Origin: Brevundimonas sp. UBA5936
GTDB lineage: Bacteria > Pseudomonadota > Alphaproteobacteria > Caulobacterales > Caulobacteraceae
NCBI GenBank assembly: GCA_002430835.1
Contig: DJDA01000001.1
Coordinates: 1-61,396, forward strand
DNA length: 61,396 nt
Direction: 5' to 3'
Below, piece after piece: positions 9,553 to 18,879 of this stretch; the stretch's first letter is position 1, and every line of letters begins with the position of its first letter. The translations under genes were made by a program, and so were the position numbers. The notes under the pieces were generated by a model. That model searched no databases and had not been told where the DNA came from. It saw only the letters and a list, made by a program, of their open reading frames with translations.

Positions 9553-10251
9553 ATGACCGCCATCGCCATCCTCGAAACCGGTCGCCCGCCTGCCCATCTG
9601 GCCGAGGCGTTCGGCGACTACACCGCCCAGTTCCGCGCCATGCTGGGCGAGGGCGTGACCACCCATCGCTTCGACGTTCAGGCGGGCGAGCTGCCCGAAG
9701 ACCCGTCGGCCTTCGCCGGGACGATCGTCACCGGATCGGCGGCGGGCGTGTATGAAGACCTGCCGTGGATCGAGCCGTTGTCTGCCTGGCTTCGCGACGC
9801 GCGCGGCAAGACGCGGCTGGTGGGCGTATGCTTCGGCCACCAGATTCTGGCCCATGCTTTTGGCGGTCGGGTCGAGAAGTCCGACAAGGGCTGGGGCGTC
9901 GGCCTGCACCGCTATGACGTGCTGAGCGACGAGGCCTGGATGACCCCGGCGGCGGCGACCATCGCCATTCCGGTCTCGCACCAGGATCAGGTCGTGGCCG
10001 CGCCCGCCGATGCGCGGGTGCTGATCGCCAGCGAGTTCACGCCCTATGCCGGGCTGGCCTGGGGGCAGGACGCCATCAGCTTCCAGTGCCACCCCGAGTT
10101 TGATCCGGCTTTCGCCGCACGCCTGACCGAGGGTCGGAGAGGGCGCATCGACGACGCCCTGGTGGACCAGGCCCACGCCACCCTGGCCGAGCCGAACGAC
10201 CGGGCGGTTCTGGCCGACTGGATACGCGCCTATCTGGGCGTTTCGGCTTGA
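9553..10251 (+). CDS. Class I glutamine amidotransferase-like protein
   Basis: The ATG at 9553 gives 232 aa and a normal beginning (MTAIAILETGRPPAHLAEAF). Residues upstream in the same frame are the antisense of the ABM gene and were dropped. The nucleophile is C93 in GVCFGHQILAHAFGG, and the triad His lies in ISFQCHPEFD. These stand-alone GMP-synthase-like GATase proteins hydrolyse gamma-glutamyl bonds or glutamine; the real substrate is unknown. It is followed closely by a histidine kinase reading the same way. Confidence 0.85.
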   Translation: MTAIAILETGRPPAHLAEAFGDYTAQFRAMLGEGVTTHRFDVQAGELPEDPSAFAGTIVTGSAAGVYEDLPWIEPLSAWLRDARGKTRLVGVCFGHQILAHAFGGRVEKSDKGWGVGLHRYDVLSDEAWMTPAAATIAIPVSHQDQVVAAPADARVLIASEFTPYAGLAWGQDAISFQCHPEFDPAFAARLTEGRRGRIDDALVDQAHATLAEPNDRAVLADWIRAYLGVSA

Positions 10252-10322
10252 AGGACGCTCTTGGCGTGGCGCGCTTCGTCGAACGGCGCTAAGCCTTAGG
10301 CAACTTCCACAGGACTAGGGTC

Positions 10323-12848
10323 GTGAGGATGTCTTCCGTACGCCTCAAGACCTTCCTTCGCGCGCCCTTGATCGCGGTCGTCGTGCTGGCGGCCGCCGCG
10401 CCCGCCGTGGCGAAGGCGGTGCAGAGCGCGGAGCTGGCGCGCGCGGTCGAACAGAGAGCCTCGGCAACCGATTTCGCCGCCCTGGAAACCTTTGGTCTCG
10501 ATGCGATGAAACGCCATGACCGCGAGGGGCTGAACCGACTGTACCACGTCGCCTGGACGGTTCTGAACCAGGGGGATTTCGAACGGGCGACCGTGTGGAA
10601 CAATCGTCTGGAGGCGCAGGCGCGCGCTCAGAACGATCAGCGCTACCTGGCCATTGCGCGGCTGAACGCCCTGACCATCCGCTATGACAAGGGCGACCTG
10701 TCGGTCGAGGCGGAGATGGCCCGCACCGCTCGCACCACGCGCGACTGGTTCGTCATGGCCCATGCGGCCCGCCTGAGCGCCTTGGCGCTGATGGATCAGG
10801 ACCGCATAGGCGAAGGCTTGCGTCTGCTGACCTCGGTCGAAGGCGAGATTCCGGTTCATGACCCATACGCCGCCACCGCGCGCGCGGGGGTGTGGGAAAT
10901 GACCGGCATGGGTCTGATGAAGCTGAGCGACGTGGCGGGAGCCGCCGACGCCTTTCGCCGCTTCGAGATCGACGATTCCAATCCTGCGTATCCGCGTCCG
11001 GATTTCGACAGCCTCTACAATCTGGCGCGCATGGCGATCCAGGTCGGGGATCTGCCGAACGCCGAGCTCTACTACGCGGCCCACCACCGCCTGAGCCAAC
11101 GCGCCAATCTAGACAGCCTCAGCGCCTATGACGCCGCCCTGTGCGCCTTCGTGGCCGATGCGCGTCGGGATGCGCGCGGGGTGTTGGAGTGTCTGGCCCC
11201 TCATGAAGCCCTGATCGACGGCAAGGCCTTCCTGGCGTTGGATATCCTGCCTGTTCGCGGGGTGGCGCGGGCGCGTCTGGGCGATCTGGCGGGCGCGCAA
11301 CGTGATCTGGAGCGGCTGCGCGAACTGGCGCCGGAAGGCGCGGTTGATCCCACAGGGCGCCTGCTTGAGGCTGAACTGCTCTTTGGCTCCGGCCGGTCGC
11401 GCGAGGCGTTCGAGGTCTTGCGCGAATACCAGCGCGAACGCGACCTGCACCTGTCCCGCCGCTTCAGCGCGGGCATCCATCAGGTGACGGGCGATATGCA
11501 GCAACAGCTGGCCGAGCGTCGCCGTCAGCTCGAAACCGCGCGCGCCAATACCCAGCTGCAGCAGGCGGTGATCCGGGGGCAGAACTGGATTTTGGCCATC
11601 AGCCTGGTCTTCGTCCTGTCGGTGCTGCTGGTGCTGCTGTGGCAGAGGCGGCAGTCGCGGCGTCTGAAGAAGGCCCAGCTTCACGCCGAGGCGGCGAACC
11701 GCGCCAAGAGCGAGTTCCTGGCCAATATGAGCCATGAAATCCGCACGCCCCTGAACGGCGTGGTGGCCATGGCCGAGGTTCTGACGACGCGCGATCTGCC
11801 GGAGCAGGATCGCGAACTGGTCAACATCATCCGGTCGTCGGGGGTCACTCTGGAGCGGCTGCTGTCGGACATTCTCGATGTCGCGCGCATCGAGTCGGGG
11901 CAGGTGGCGATCGAGCCGGCGCCCTTCGACCTGGAGCAGGCGGCGCGCGACGTGGTCGCCCTGTGGGCGCCGCTGGCCCTGGACAAGGGCGTCGAGCTGC
12001 GGCTGGACTATGATCCGACCTTGCCCCGTCGGGTTGTCGGCGATGGGGTGCGGCTGCGCCAGGTGCTGACCAATCTCATCAGCAATGCGTTGAAGTTCAC
12101 CCAGGCGGGGTCGGTGGCCCTGGAAGTCGATCTGCTGGCGCAGGACCGCGTCCGGTTCGCCGTGGTCGACACGGGCATCGGCTTCGACGCCGAGTTCAAG
12201 TCGCGCATCTTCCATCGTTTCCAGCAGGAGGACGGCTCCATCACCCGCCGGTTCGGCGGCAGCGGGCTGGGGTTGGCCATTTCGGATGATCTGGTGCGGC
12301 TGATGGGCGGCGAACTGGACTGCGACTCTCCGCCCGGCGAGGGCGCGCGCTTCTGGTTCGACCTGTCGTTGCCGACGGTCGAAGTCGACGAGGATACGAT
12401 TGACGAGCCGGTCGTCGCCCCCGCTGCTCTGCCGCCTGTGGCGCGGTCAGGCGCGCCGCGCGTGCTGCTGGCGGACGACCATCCGGCCAACCGCAAGGTG
12501 GTCGAGGTCATGCTCGAACCGCTGGGCGTTGAGCTGACGACGGTGGAGGACGGGGCTCAGGCCCTGGCCGCCTTCCGCGAGGGGGGCTTCGACCTGGTGC
12601 TGATGGATATGCAGATGCCGGTCATGGACGGGCTGACCGCGACGGCCGAGATGCGCGCCTATGAGCGCCGCATCGGCGCCGAACCGACGCCGATCCTGAT
12701 GCTGACCGCCAACGCCATGAGCGAACACGTCGAGGCCAGCCATCGTGCGGGCGCCGACGGCCACCTGACCAAGCCGCTCAGCGTGGCGGTCCTGACCAGG
12801 GCTGTCGCAGAGGCTCTGGACCGGACGAAGGATCAGGTCTCGGCCTGA
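10323..12848 (+). CDS. Hybrid sensor histidine kinase with periplasmic TPR-like sensor and receiver
   Basis: 841 aa from a GTG at 10323; an ATG at 10329 is the alternative and changes only two residues. A signal-like N-terminus is followed by about 370 residues of TPR-like helical repeats (WNNRLEAQARAQNDQRYLAI; GDLPNAELYYAAHHRL), predicted periplasmic. A membrane span lies near 421-441 (WILAISLVFVLSVLLVLLWQ). Then come HisKA with phospho-acceptor H471 in NMSHEIRTPLNG, an HATPase domain (DTGIGFDAEF, GGSGLGLAIS) and a receiver with D762 in LVLMDMQMPVMDG. It probably passes phosphate to a separate histidine phosphotransferase; no partner regulator is adjacent. The signal is unknown. Confidence 0.92.
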   Translation: MRMSSVRLKTFLRAPLIAVVVLAAAAPAVAKAVQSAELARAVEQRASATDFAALETFGLDAMKRHDREGLNRLYHVAWTVLNQGDFERATVWNNRLEAQARAQNDQRYLAIARLNALTIRYDKGDLSVEAEMARTARTTRDWFVMAHAARLSALALMDQDRIGEGLRLLTSVEGEIPVHDPYAATARAGVWEMTGMGLMKLSDVAGAADAFRRFEIDDSNPAYPRPDFDSLYNLARMAIQVGDLPNAELYYAAHHRLSQRANLDSLSAYDAALCAFVADARRDARGVLECLAPHEALIDGKAFLALDILPVRGVARARLGDLAGAQRDLERLRELAPEGAVDPTGRLLEAELLFGSGRSREAFEVLREYQRERDLHLSRRFSAGIHQVTGDMQQQLAERRRQLETARANTQLQQAVIRGQNWILAISLVFVLSVLLVLLWQRRQSRRLKKAQLHAEAANRAKSEFLANMSHEIRTPLNGVVAMAEVLTTRDLPEQDRELVNIIRSSGVTLERLLSDILDVARIESGQVAIEPAPFDLEQAARDVVALWAPLALDKGVELRLDYDPTLPRRVVGDGVRLRQVLTNLISNALKFTQAGSVALEVDLLAQDRVRFAVVDTGIGFDAEFKSRIFHRFQQEDGSITRRFGGSGLGLAISDDLVRLMGGELDCDSPPGEGARFWFDLSLPTVEVDEDTIDEPVVAPAALPPVARSGAPRVLLADDHPANRKVVEVMLEPLGVELTTVEDGAQALAAFREGGFDLVLMDMQMPVMDGLTATAEMRAYERRIGAEPTPILMLTANAMSEHVEASHRAGADGHLTKPLSVAVLTRAVAEALDRTKDQVSA

Positions 12849-12858
12849 ACCTCGGCCT

Positions 12859-13752
12859 TTAGGGCCATTTCACCACGGGCGGCATGGAGCTGAGGATCGA
12901 CTCGACGTTGCCGCCGGTCTTCAGCCCGAACATGGTGCCGCGGTCGTAGAGCAGGTTGAACTCGACGTAGCGGCCGCGACGGATCAGTTGCTCCTCGCGC
13001 TCGGCCTCGGTCCAGGGCTCGTGCATCCGGCGGGCGACGATGTCGCAATAGACCTTGAGGAAGGCCTCGCCGACCGCCTGGGTGAAGGCGAAGTCCCGCT
13101 CCCAGTCGCCGCTGTCGTGGTGATCGTAGAAGATGCCGCCGGTGCCGCGCGGTTCATTGCGGTGGGGCAGGAAGAAATACTCGTCACACCATTGCTTGTA
13201 TTTGGCGTGCCAGGTCGGGTCGAAGGCGTCGCAGGCGCCCTTCATGGCGGCGTGGAAGTCGACGGTGTCGGGGTGGTCGTCGCGGCGGTCCGCAACCAGC
13301 ACGGGCGTCAGGTCGCCGCCGCCGCCGAACCAGGTCTTGGTCGTCGAGATCAGGCGGGTGTTCATGTGCACGGCAGGCACGCGCGGGCTGACAGGGTGGC
13401 AGATCAGGCTGATGCCGGTGGCGTAGAAGCGCGGGTCTTCCTCGGCGCCCGGTACGTTCTTGGCGTAGTCGGCGGGGAAGGTTCCGTGGACGGTCGAGCA
13501 GTGGACGCCGACCTTTTCGAACAGGCGGCCGCTCATCATGCCCATGACGCCGCCGCCGCCTTCCTTGCGATCCCAGGGCGTGCGGACGAAGCGGCCGGAT
13601 TCGCCGGCGAACAGTTCGGCGGGGGCGGCGTCTTCCAGCGCCTCGAAACCGGCGTGGATCTTGTCGCGCAGGGTCTCGAACCAGACGCGGGCGCGCTCGC
13701 GGCGCTCAATCATCAGGGCGGGGTCAGCTTGGATCATGAGGGCTTCAACCAT
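12859..13752 (-). CDS. hemF: Oxygen-dependent coproporphyrinogen III oxidase
   Basis: 297 aa from the ATG at 13752 (MVEALMIQADPALM). It oxidatively decarboxylates coproporphyrinogen III to protoporphyrinogen IX in heme synthesis, using O2. Conserved stretches are GGGGVMGMMSGRLFEKVGVH, FYATGISLICHPVSPRVPAV, HMNTRLISTTKTWFGGGGDL and RGRYVEFNLLYDRGTMFGL. Length and motifs are typical. An FNR/FixK-like site lies about 74 bases upstream of the start. Convergent with the histidine kinase, 10 bases away. Confidence 0.95.
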   Translation of the reverse strand: MVEALMIQADPALMIERRERARVWFETLRDKIHAGFEALEDAAPAELFAGESGRFVRTPWDRKEGGGGVMGMMSGRLFEKVGVHCSTVHGTFPADYAKNVPGAEEDPRFYATGISLICHPVSPRVPAVHMNTRLISTTKTWFGGGGDLTPVLVADRRDDHPDTVDFHAAMKGACDAFDPTWHAKYKQWCDEYFFLPHRNEPRGTGGIFYDHHDSGDWERDFAFTQAVGEAFLKVYCDIVARRMHEPWTEAEREEQLIRRGRYVEFNLLYDRGTMFGLKTGGNVESILSSMPPVVKWP

Positions 13753-13825
13753 GACGCGGCCTTTCTGAACAGTCCGGCGGGGTGCGCGGATGCGAGCCTG
13801 ATGCCGTAGCGCGGCCGAGGGGGCC

Positions 13826-13839
13826 TTGATCCAGATCAC
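13826..13839. promoter_or_regulatory. FNR/FixK-like binding site upstream of hemF
   Basis: TTGATCCAGATCAC matches the CRP/FNR-family consensus TTGAT-N4-ATCAA at all but the last base. It sits between divergent hemF and the M19 dipeptidase, at a distance suiting control of hemF. The match is seen; the factor is inferred. Confidence 0.5.
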
Positions 13840-13961
13840 AAGGCGCGGCGCAAACGATGCCTACGGACGGTTCCCACGGCGTCGCGCTTGTGCCAGCGTG
13901 CGGCTCCCGCAAAGCGGCGCCGTGGGGCGACCGGGCGGGTCTGTAGTTCAGAGGGGAAATC

Positions 13962-15239
13962 ATGATCCGCATCGCCTTGCGCGCCAGCTTGCTGGCCGCC
14001 GCTTCCGTCGCCGTTCTGGCCGGACCGGTTCTGGCTCAAACGTCTCAGCCTCAAGAGGCGCGCGTGATGCAGATTCTGAAGCGCACGCCCCTGATCGACG
14101 GGCACAACGATTTGCCGTGGGCCTTGCGTCAGGGCTTCGGCAATGATCCGCACGGCGTTGATCTGAATGCGAATCTGTCGACCTCGACGCGCCTGCATAC
14201 GGATATTCCGCGTCTGCGCGCCGGGGGTGTGGGCGGTCAGTTCTGGTCGGTCTATGTCCCGGCCAGCATGGCGCCGGTCGACGCCGCCAAGGCCACCTTC
14301 GAGCAGATCGACACGGTCAAGCGCATCGTCGCCGCCCATCCCGAGACCTTCGAGATCGCCACCACGGCCGACGACCTGGTTCGCATCCACCGCGCGGGCA
14401 AGATCGCCAGCCTGATCGGCATGGAGGGCGGCTATTCGATCGACGACTCCCTGGGCCTGCTGCGCGAGTTCTACGATTCGGGCGCGCGCTACATGACGCT
14501 GACCCATTCCAAGAGCACGACCTGGGCCGACAGCGGCACCGACGCGCCCAAGTGGAACGGGCTGAACGCCTTCGGCGAAGACGTGGTCCGCGAGATGAAC
14601 CGTCTGGGCATGATGGTCGACCTGAGCCACGTGTCCGAGGACACCATGGTCGACGCCATTCGCGTGTCCGAGGCGCCGGTGATCTTCTCCCACTCCTCGG
14701 CGCGGGCGGTGACGGCCCATCCGCGCAATGTGCCTGACGCGGTGCTGCGCCAGATAGCGGGCAACGGCGGCATCGTCATGGTGACCTTCGTGCCGGGCTT
14801 CGTCAGCGAGGCCGTGCGGGCTTCGGGCGCGGCGCGCGGCGCGGAGATGACCCGGTTGACGGCCCTCAACCCCGGCGATCCCGCTGCGGTCAAGGCGGGC
14901 ATGGACGCCTGGAACGCCGCCAATCCGGCGCCCAAGGCGACGATGGAGGACGTCATCGCCCACATCCAGCACGTTCGCGACGTGGCGGGCATCGACCACG
15001 TGGGCCTGGGCGGCGACTATGATGGCGTGGACAGCCTGCCGGTCGGCCTGGAAGGCGTGGACGGCTATCCGCGCTTGCTGGCCGAACTGATGCGCCGCGG
15101 CTGGAGCGAGGCCGACATCCGCAAGATCTCGGGCGAGAACCTGCTGCGCGTCATGCGCGCGGTCGAGCGCGTGGCGGCCTCGAAGAGCGCCGAGCGGCCG
15201 AGCCTGGCCAAGCTGCCGAACGACGGCGCGCCGGAATGA
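13962..15239 (+). CDS. Membrane dipeptidase, peptidase family M19
   Basis: 425 aa with a cleavable signal (SLLAAASVAVLAGPVLAQ), so probably periplasmic. Zinc ligands H48 and D50 lie in LIDGHNDLPWALR. Further family motifs are IGMEGGYSIDDSLGLLREFY, RLGMMVDLSHVSEDTM, VIFSHSSARAV and HVGLGGDYDGVDSLPVGLEG. M19 enzymes hydrolyse dipeptides, including those with D-residues or dehydro-residues. It is monocistronic and followed by an inverted repeat rather than a classical T-tailed terminator. Confidence 0.93.
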   Translation: MIRIALRASLLAAASVAVLAGPVLAQTSQPQEARVMQILKRTPLIDGHNDLPWALRQGFGNDPHGVDLNANLSTSTRLHTDIPRLRAGGVGGQFWSVYVPASMAPVDAAKATFEQIDTVKRIVAAHPETFEIATTADDLVRIHRAGKIASLIGMEGGYSIDDSLGLLREFYDSGARYMTLTHSKSTTWADSGTDAPKWNGLNAFGEDVVREMNRLGMMVDLSHVSEDTMVDAIRVSEAPVIFSHSSARAVTAHPRNVPDAVLRQIAGNGGIVMVTFVPGFVSEAVRASGAARGAEMTRLTALNPGDPAAVKAGMDAWNAANPAPKATMEDVIAHIQHVRDVAGIDHVGLGGDYDGVDSLPVGLEGVDGYPRLLAELMRRGWSEADIRKISGENLLRVMRAVERVAASKSAERPSLAKLPNDGAPE

Positions 15240-15250
15240 TCTGAGGGAAT

Positions 15251-15397
15251 CCTTCTCCCCTTGTGGGAGAAGGTGGCCCGTGAGGGCCGGATGAGGGGTG
15301 ACGGCGGGCGGTCCGAATATGAGGGCTGAGAGCGCGTGTCTTCGCACCCCTCATCCGTCCGGCTCCGCCGTCCACCTTCTCCCACAAGGGGAGAAGG
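15251..15397. repeat. Inverted repeat pair (26-bp arms), intergenic REP-like element
   Basis: A 26-bp unit at 15251-15276 (begins CCTTCTCCCCTTGTGGGAG) recurs exactly inverted at 15372-15397. The sequence between carries a second inverted match around GCCGGATGAGGGGTG. The unit is itself a short hairpin. It fills the gap between the convergent dipeptidase and trmL genes, where it could end transcription from both sides or stabilise 3' ends. The style matches alphaproteobacterial intergenic palindromic repeats. Confidence 0.8.
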
Positions 15398-15399
15398 GA

Positions 15400-15855
15400 T
15401 CAGCGTTGAGGCAGCTCGTTCATCTGCCGCAACGCCTCATGCAGGCCGATTCCGGCGCTGACCGACAGGTTCAGCGACCGGGCTTCGGGGCGGATGGGGA
15501 TGTAGATTCGCGCATCCGCCGCCGCATGGACGTAGTCGGGGGAACCGGCGCTCTCCTTGCCGAACAACAGAACGTCATCGGGCCGGAAAACGAAATCCGT
15601 CAGAGGTTCGGCCGCGCGCGTGGTGAACAGCACCAGACGACCCGGCGCGCGGTCGCGCTGGAAGGTCTCCCAGTCGGAATGGCGCGTCATATGGGACAAA
15701 GGCCCGTAATCCAGGGCCGCCCGCTTCATCGCGCGATCGTCGAAATTGAAGCTCGTAGGCTCGATGACGTGCAATTCCACGCCGAAACAGGCGCTCAGTC
15801 GGATGCAGGCGCCGACATTATGGGGGATGTCAGGTTGAAAAAGGGCGAGACGCAT
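15400..15855 (-). CDS. trmL: tRNA (cytidine34-2'-O)-methyltransferase TrmL
   Basis: The start at 15855 gives MRLALFQPDIPHNVGACIRL, the standard N-terminus of this SPOUT-class enzyme, and a normal length of 151 aa. The longer open frame upstream is antisense to petA and was dropped. Knot motifs are seen in VLLFGKESAGSPDYV and YIPIRPEARSLNLSVSAGI. It methylates the ribose of the wobble base in tRNA-Leu. Divergent from petA across 187 bases. Confidence 0.93.
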   Translation of the reverse strand: MRLALFQPDIPHNVGACIRLSACFGVELHVIEPTSFNFDDRAMKRAALDYGPLSHMTRHSDWETFQRDRAPGRLVLFTTRAAEPLTDFVFRPDDVLLFGKESAGSPDYVHAAADARIYIPIRPEARSLNLSVSAGIGLHEALRQMNELPQR

Positions 15856-16042
15856 TCTAAGGCCCTCATACGCGCGGGGCGGGGCCTTGTCGCGGCTTTT
15901 GTTGCGACTGTTTCGCAAATCGCTTCCGCGACTTGTCAGGAACCGTTGAAACCAAGGCCGGGCGGTCAGGGATTTGCCATCGCATGATAGGGTTCCATTC
16001 GGTTGACGTCCCATCTCGGGGCGGGCGACCGGCGATGCAGAG

Positions 16043-16606
16043 GTGAAACGCGTGGCCGAATCGGTCGTGAATGCTGACGGGCCTGACGGCCAACACGGGG
16101 GTGGCGAGGCCACTCGCCGCGACTTCATCCACATTGCTGCGGGCGCGGCTGCTGCCGGCGCCGGCGTGATGGTGGCCTGGCCGCTCATCAATCAGATGAA
16201 CCCGGCGGCCGACACCCTGGCTCTGGCGTCGATCGAATTCGATCTGACGAAGGTCCAGGAAGGCCAGCAGGTCGTCATCAAGTGGCAGGGCAAGCCGGTC
16301 TTCGTGCGCTATCGCACCCCGGCCGAGCTGACCAAGGTCATCGACGAGGGCGCCGTGGGCAGCCCGCCGCAGACCGACGCCGAGCGCACCAAGGAAGGCC
16401 ACGAGAAATATCTCGTCGTCATCGGCTCGTGCACCCACCTGGGCTGCGTGCCGACCTTCAACGCCGGCGAGTACGGCGGTTGGTTCTGCCCGTGCCACGG
16501 TTCGCACTACGACGCCTCGGGTCGTATTCGTAAGGGCCCGGCGCCGCTGAACCTGATCGTGCCGAACTACGAATACATGTCCGACACCCGCGTGAAGATC
16601 GGCTGA
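16043..16606 (+). CDS. petA: Ubiquinol-cytochrome c reductase, Rieske iron-sulfur subunit
   Basis: 187 aa from a GTG at 16043. A twin-arginine signal-anchor (TRRDFIHIAAGAAAAGAGVM) leads into the periplasmic domain. The 2Fe-2S cluster ligands lie in CTHLGC and CPCHGSH. It is the electron-accepting subunit of complex III at the periplasmic face of the inner membrane. First gene of petABC, with 17 bases to petB. Confidence 0.96.
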   Translation: MKRVAESVVNADGPDGQHGGGEATRRDFIHIAAGAAAAGAGVMVAWPLINQMNPAADTLALASIEFDLTKVQEGQQVVIKWQGKPVFVRYRTPAELTKVIDEGAVGSPPQTDAERTKEGHEKYLVVIGSCTHLGCVPTFNAGEYGGWFCPCHGSHYDASGRIRKGPAPLNLIVPNYEYMSDTRVKIG

Positions 16607-16623
16607 GGACGGACAGAGGAACC

Positions 16624-17922
16624 ATGAGCGATCACGAATCCACTTACGTCCCGAAAACCGCCGTTGAGCGGTGGATGGACACGCGCCTGCCGATCATCCG
16701 TTTCGGCATGGACTATGCGAACCTGCCGACCCCGAAGAACCTGAACTACTGGTGGACCTTCGGCGGCATCCTGGCGATCTGCCTGATGACTCAGATCATC
16801 ACCGGCATCGTCCTGGCCATGCACTATACCCCGCACGTCGACATGGCCTTCGCCTCGGTCGAGCGCATCATGCGCGACGTGAACGGCGGCTGGCTGATCC
16901 GCTACGTGCACGCCAACGGCGCGTCGATGTTCTTCATCGCCGTCTATCTGCACATGCTGCGGGGCCTCTACTACGGCTCCTATAAAGCGCCGCGCGAGAT
17001 GATCTGGATCGTCGGCTGCGTCATCTTCTTCCTGATGATCGCCACGGCCTTCCTGGGCTACGTCCTGCCGTGGGGCCAGATGTCCTTCTGGGGCGCTGAG
17101 GTCATCACCAACCTGATCGGCGCCATTCCGGTCGTCGGCGAGCCGATCCTGGTCTGGCTGCGCGGCGGCCCGGCGATCGACAACGCGACGCTGAACCGCT
17201 TCTTCTCGCTGCACTATCTGCTGCCGTTCGTCATCGCCGGCTGCGTGGTGCTGCACCTGTGGGCCCTGCACGCCGCCGGTCAGAACAACCCGGTCGGCAT
17301 CCTGATCCCGAAGGACCGCGCCAAGAAGGACATGCTGCCCTTCCACCCATACTTCACGGTCAAGGACGGCTTTGCGATCATCCTGTTCCTGATCCTGTTC
17401 GCGGTGTTCGTCTTCTACAACCCGGGCGCCCTGGGCCACGCCGACAACTACATCCCGGCCAACCCGCTGCAGACCCCGGCGCACATCGTGCCTGAGTGGT
17501 ACATGCTGCCCTTCTACGCGATCCTGCGCGCCATCCCCGACAAGTTCGGCGGCGTGGTGGCCATGTTCGCGGCGATCGGCGTGCTGTTCGTCCTGCCGTG
17601 GCTGGATACGTCCAAGGTGCGCTCCATGCGCTACCGTCCGACGATGAAGACCTTCTTCATCATCTTCCTGTTCGTCTGCTTCGGCCTCGGCTGGTGCGGC
17701 GCTCAGCTGCCGGACGCGCCGGTTGTTCCGGGCATGCCCAGCTTCAACCTGATCGACGGCCAGCTGAACTCCTACCTGTGGCTGACGCGACTGCTGACGG
17801 CGTACTACTTCGTCTTCTTCCTGGTGCTGATGCCGGTCATCGGCCTGCGTGAGAAGCCGCTGCCGATCCCGGCGACGATCTCGGAGCCCGTGCTCCCGTC
17901 GACCGCAGCCGAGAAGGCCTGA
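16624..17922 (+). CDS. petB: Ubiquinol-cytochrome c reductase, cytochrome b
   Basis: 432 aa, the size of the full-length bc1 cytochrome b rather than the short b6 form. It carries the heme-ligand helices (IRYVHANGASMFFIAVYLHM and the later HYLLPFVIAGCVVLHLWALH), the Qo motif region VPEWYMLPFYAILRAIPDK with PEWY, and about eight hydrophobic helices. It oxidises ubiquinol and moves protons across the inner membrane. Second gene of petABC. Confidence 0.97.
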   Translation: MSDHESTYVPKTAVERWMDTRLPIIRFGMDYANLPTPKNLNYWWTFGGILAICLMTQIITGIVLAMHYTPHVDMAFASVERIMRDVNGGWLIRYVHANGASMFFIAVYLHMLRGLYYGSYKAPREMIWIVGCVIFFLMIATAFLGYVLPWGQMSFWGAEVITNLIGAIPVVGEPILVWLRGGPAIDNATLNRFFSLHYLLPFVIAGCVVLHLWALHAAGQNNPVGILIPKDRAKKDMLPFHPYFTVKDGFAIILFLILFAVFVFYNPGALGHADNYIPANPLQTPAHIVPEWYMLPFYAILRAIPDKFGGVVAMFAAIGVLFVLPWLDTSKVRSMRYRPTMKTFFIIFLFVCFGLGWCGAQLPDAPVVPGMPSFNLIDGQLNSYLWLTRLLTAYYFVFFLVLMPVIGLREKPLPIPATISEPVLPSTAAEKA

Positions 17923-17927
17923 GCGCG

Positions 17928-18803
17928 ATGATGAGCAACGAGAAAAAGACCGTGTCCTTCCGCAAGATCCTCGTCTCCGTGACGGCCGCTGTCGGCCTGG
18001 TCGCCATCGCCGCTCCGGCGATGGCCGCCGGGGGCGCCAAGCATCCGCGCGACGGCGGCTTCAGCTTCGCCGGTCCGTTCGGCACCTTCGATCAGGGCCA
18101 GCTGCAGCGCGGCTACAAGGTCTATCGTGAGGTCTGCGCCTCCTGCCACGGCATGGATCTGGTGCACTTCCGCAACCTGGGCGACAAGCACGGGCCGTTC
18201 TGGAATCCGAAGTATCCGAACCCGAACGACAACCCGGTCGTGAAGGCTCTGGCCAAGGAAATTCAGGTCGCCGACATCGACTCGGAAACGGGTGAAGACC
18301 TGCGTCGCGACGCCACCACGGCGGACCGCTTCCCCAACCCCTATCCGAACCCGACGGCGGCCGCTGCGGCCAACGGCGGCGCCATGCCGCCGGACCTGTC
18401 GGTCATGGCCAAGGCCCGTCACGACGGCGCCAACTACATCTATTCGCTGCTGTCGGGCTATTCGACCCCGCCGGCGGGCCTGAAGATGGCGCCGGGCCAG
18501 CACTACAACCCCTATATGGCGGGCGACATGACCCCGTTCTGGGAAGGCAAGGGCCATGTGCCGGAAGGCGGCTTCATCGCCATGCCGGCGCCGCTGACCG
18601 CCGGTCAGGTCACCTATGACGACGGCACCGAGGCGACCGTGGATCAGATGTCCAAGGACGTCGCCGCCTTCATCGCCTGGACCTCCGAGCCGAAGATGGT
18701 CGAGCGCAAGCAGATGGGCTTCGGCGTCATCATCTTCCTGCTGGCCTTCGCGGGCGTGACCTACGCCAGCTATCGCCGCATCTGGAAGGGCGTCGCCCAC
18801 TAA
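17928..18803 (+). CDS. petC: Ubiquinol-cytochrome c reductase, cytochrome c1
   Basis: 291 aa from the first of two adjacent ATG codons. A signal peptide (VTAAVGLVAIAAPAMAAGG) precedes the heme c site CASCH in VYREVCASCHGMDLVHF. The methionine ligand is expected in the later MAPGQHYNPYMAGDM region. A C-terminal anchor (MGFGVIIFLLAFAGVTYASY) holds the periplasmic heme domain at the membrane. It passes electrons from the Rieske protein to soluble or bound cytochrome c. Last gene of petABC, closed by a terminator 28 bases on. Confidence 0.96.
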   Translation: MMSNEKKTVSFRKILVSVTAAVGLVAIAAPAMAAGGAKHPRDGGFSFAGPFGTFDQGQLQRGYKVYREVCASCHGMDLVHFRNLGDKHGPFWNPKYPNPNDNPVVKALAKEIQVADIDSETGEDLRRDATTADRFPNPYPNPTAAAAANGGAMPPDLSVMAKARHDGANYIYSLLSGYSTPPAGLKMAPGQHYNPYMAGDMTPFWEGKGHVPEGGFIAMPAPLTAGQVTYDDGTEATVDQMSKDVAAFIAWTSEPKMVERKQMGFGVIIFLLAFAGVTYASYRRIWKGVAH

Positions 18804-18830
18804 GGCGTCCTGTCCTCGCAGACGAAACGA

Positions 18831-18858
18831 CCCGCCGGAGCGATCCGGCGGGTTTTTT
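18831..18858 (+). terminator. Intrinsic terminator of petABC
   Basis: Stem CCCGCCGG/CCGGCGGG (18831-18838 with 18845-18852), 6-nt loop, then six T. It lies 28 bases after the petC stop. Confidence 0.93.
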
Positions 18859-18879
18859 CGTGGGCGGAATCCTGTGGCG

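Noticed and set aside
13836..15347. 503-aa open frame on the minus strand
   Set aside because: Antisense to the clear M19 dipeptidase; H/R/G/A-rich with no motif.
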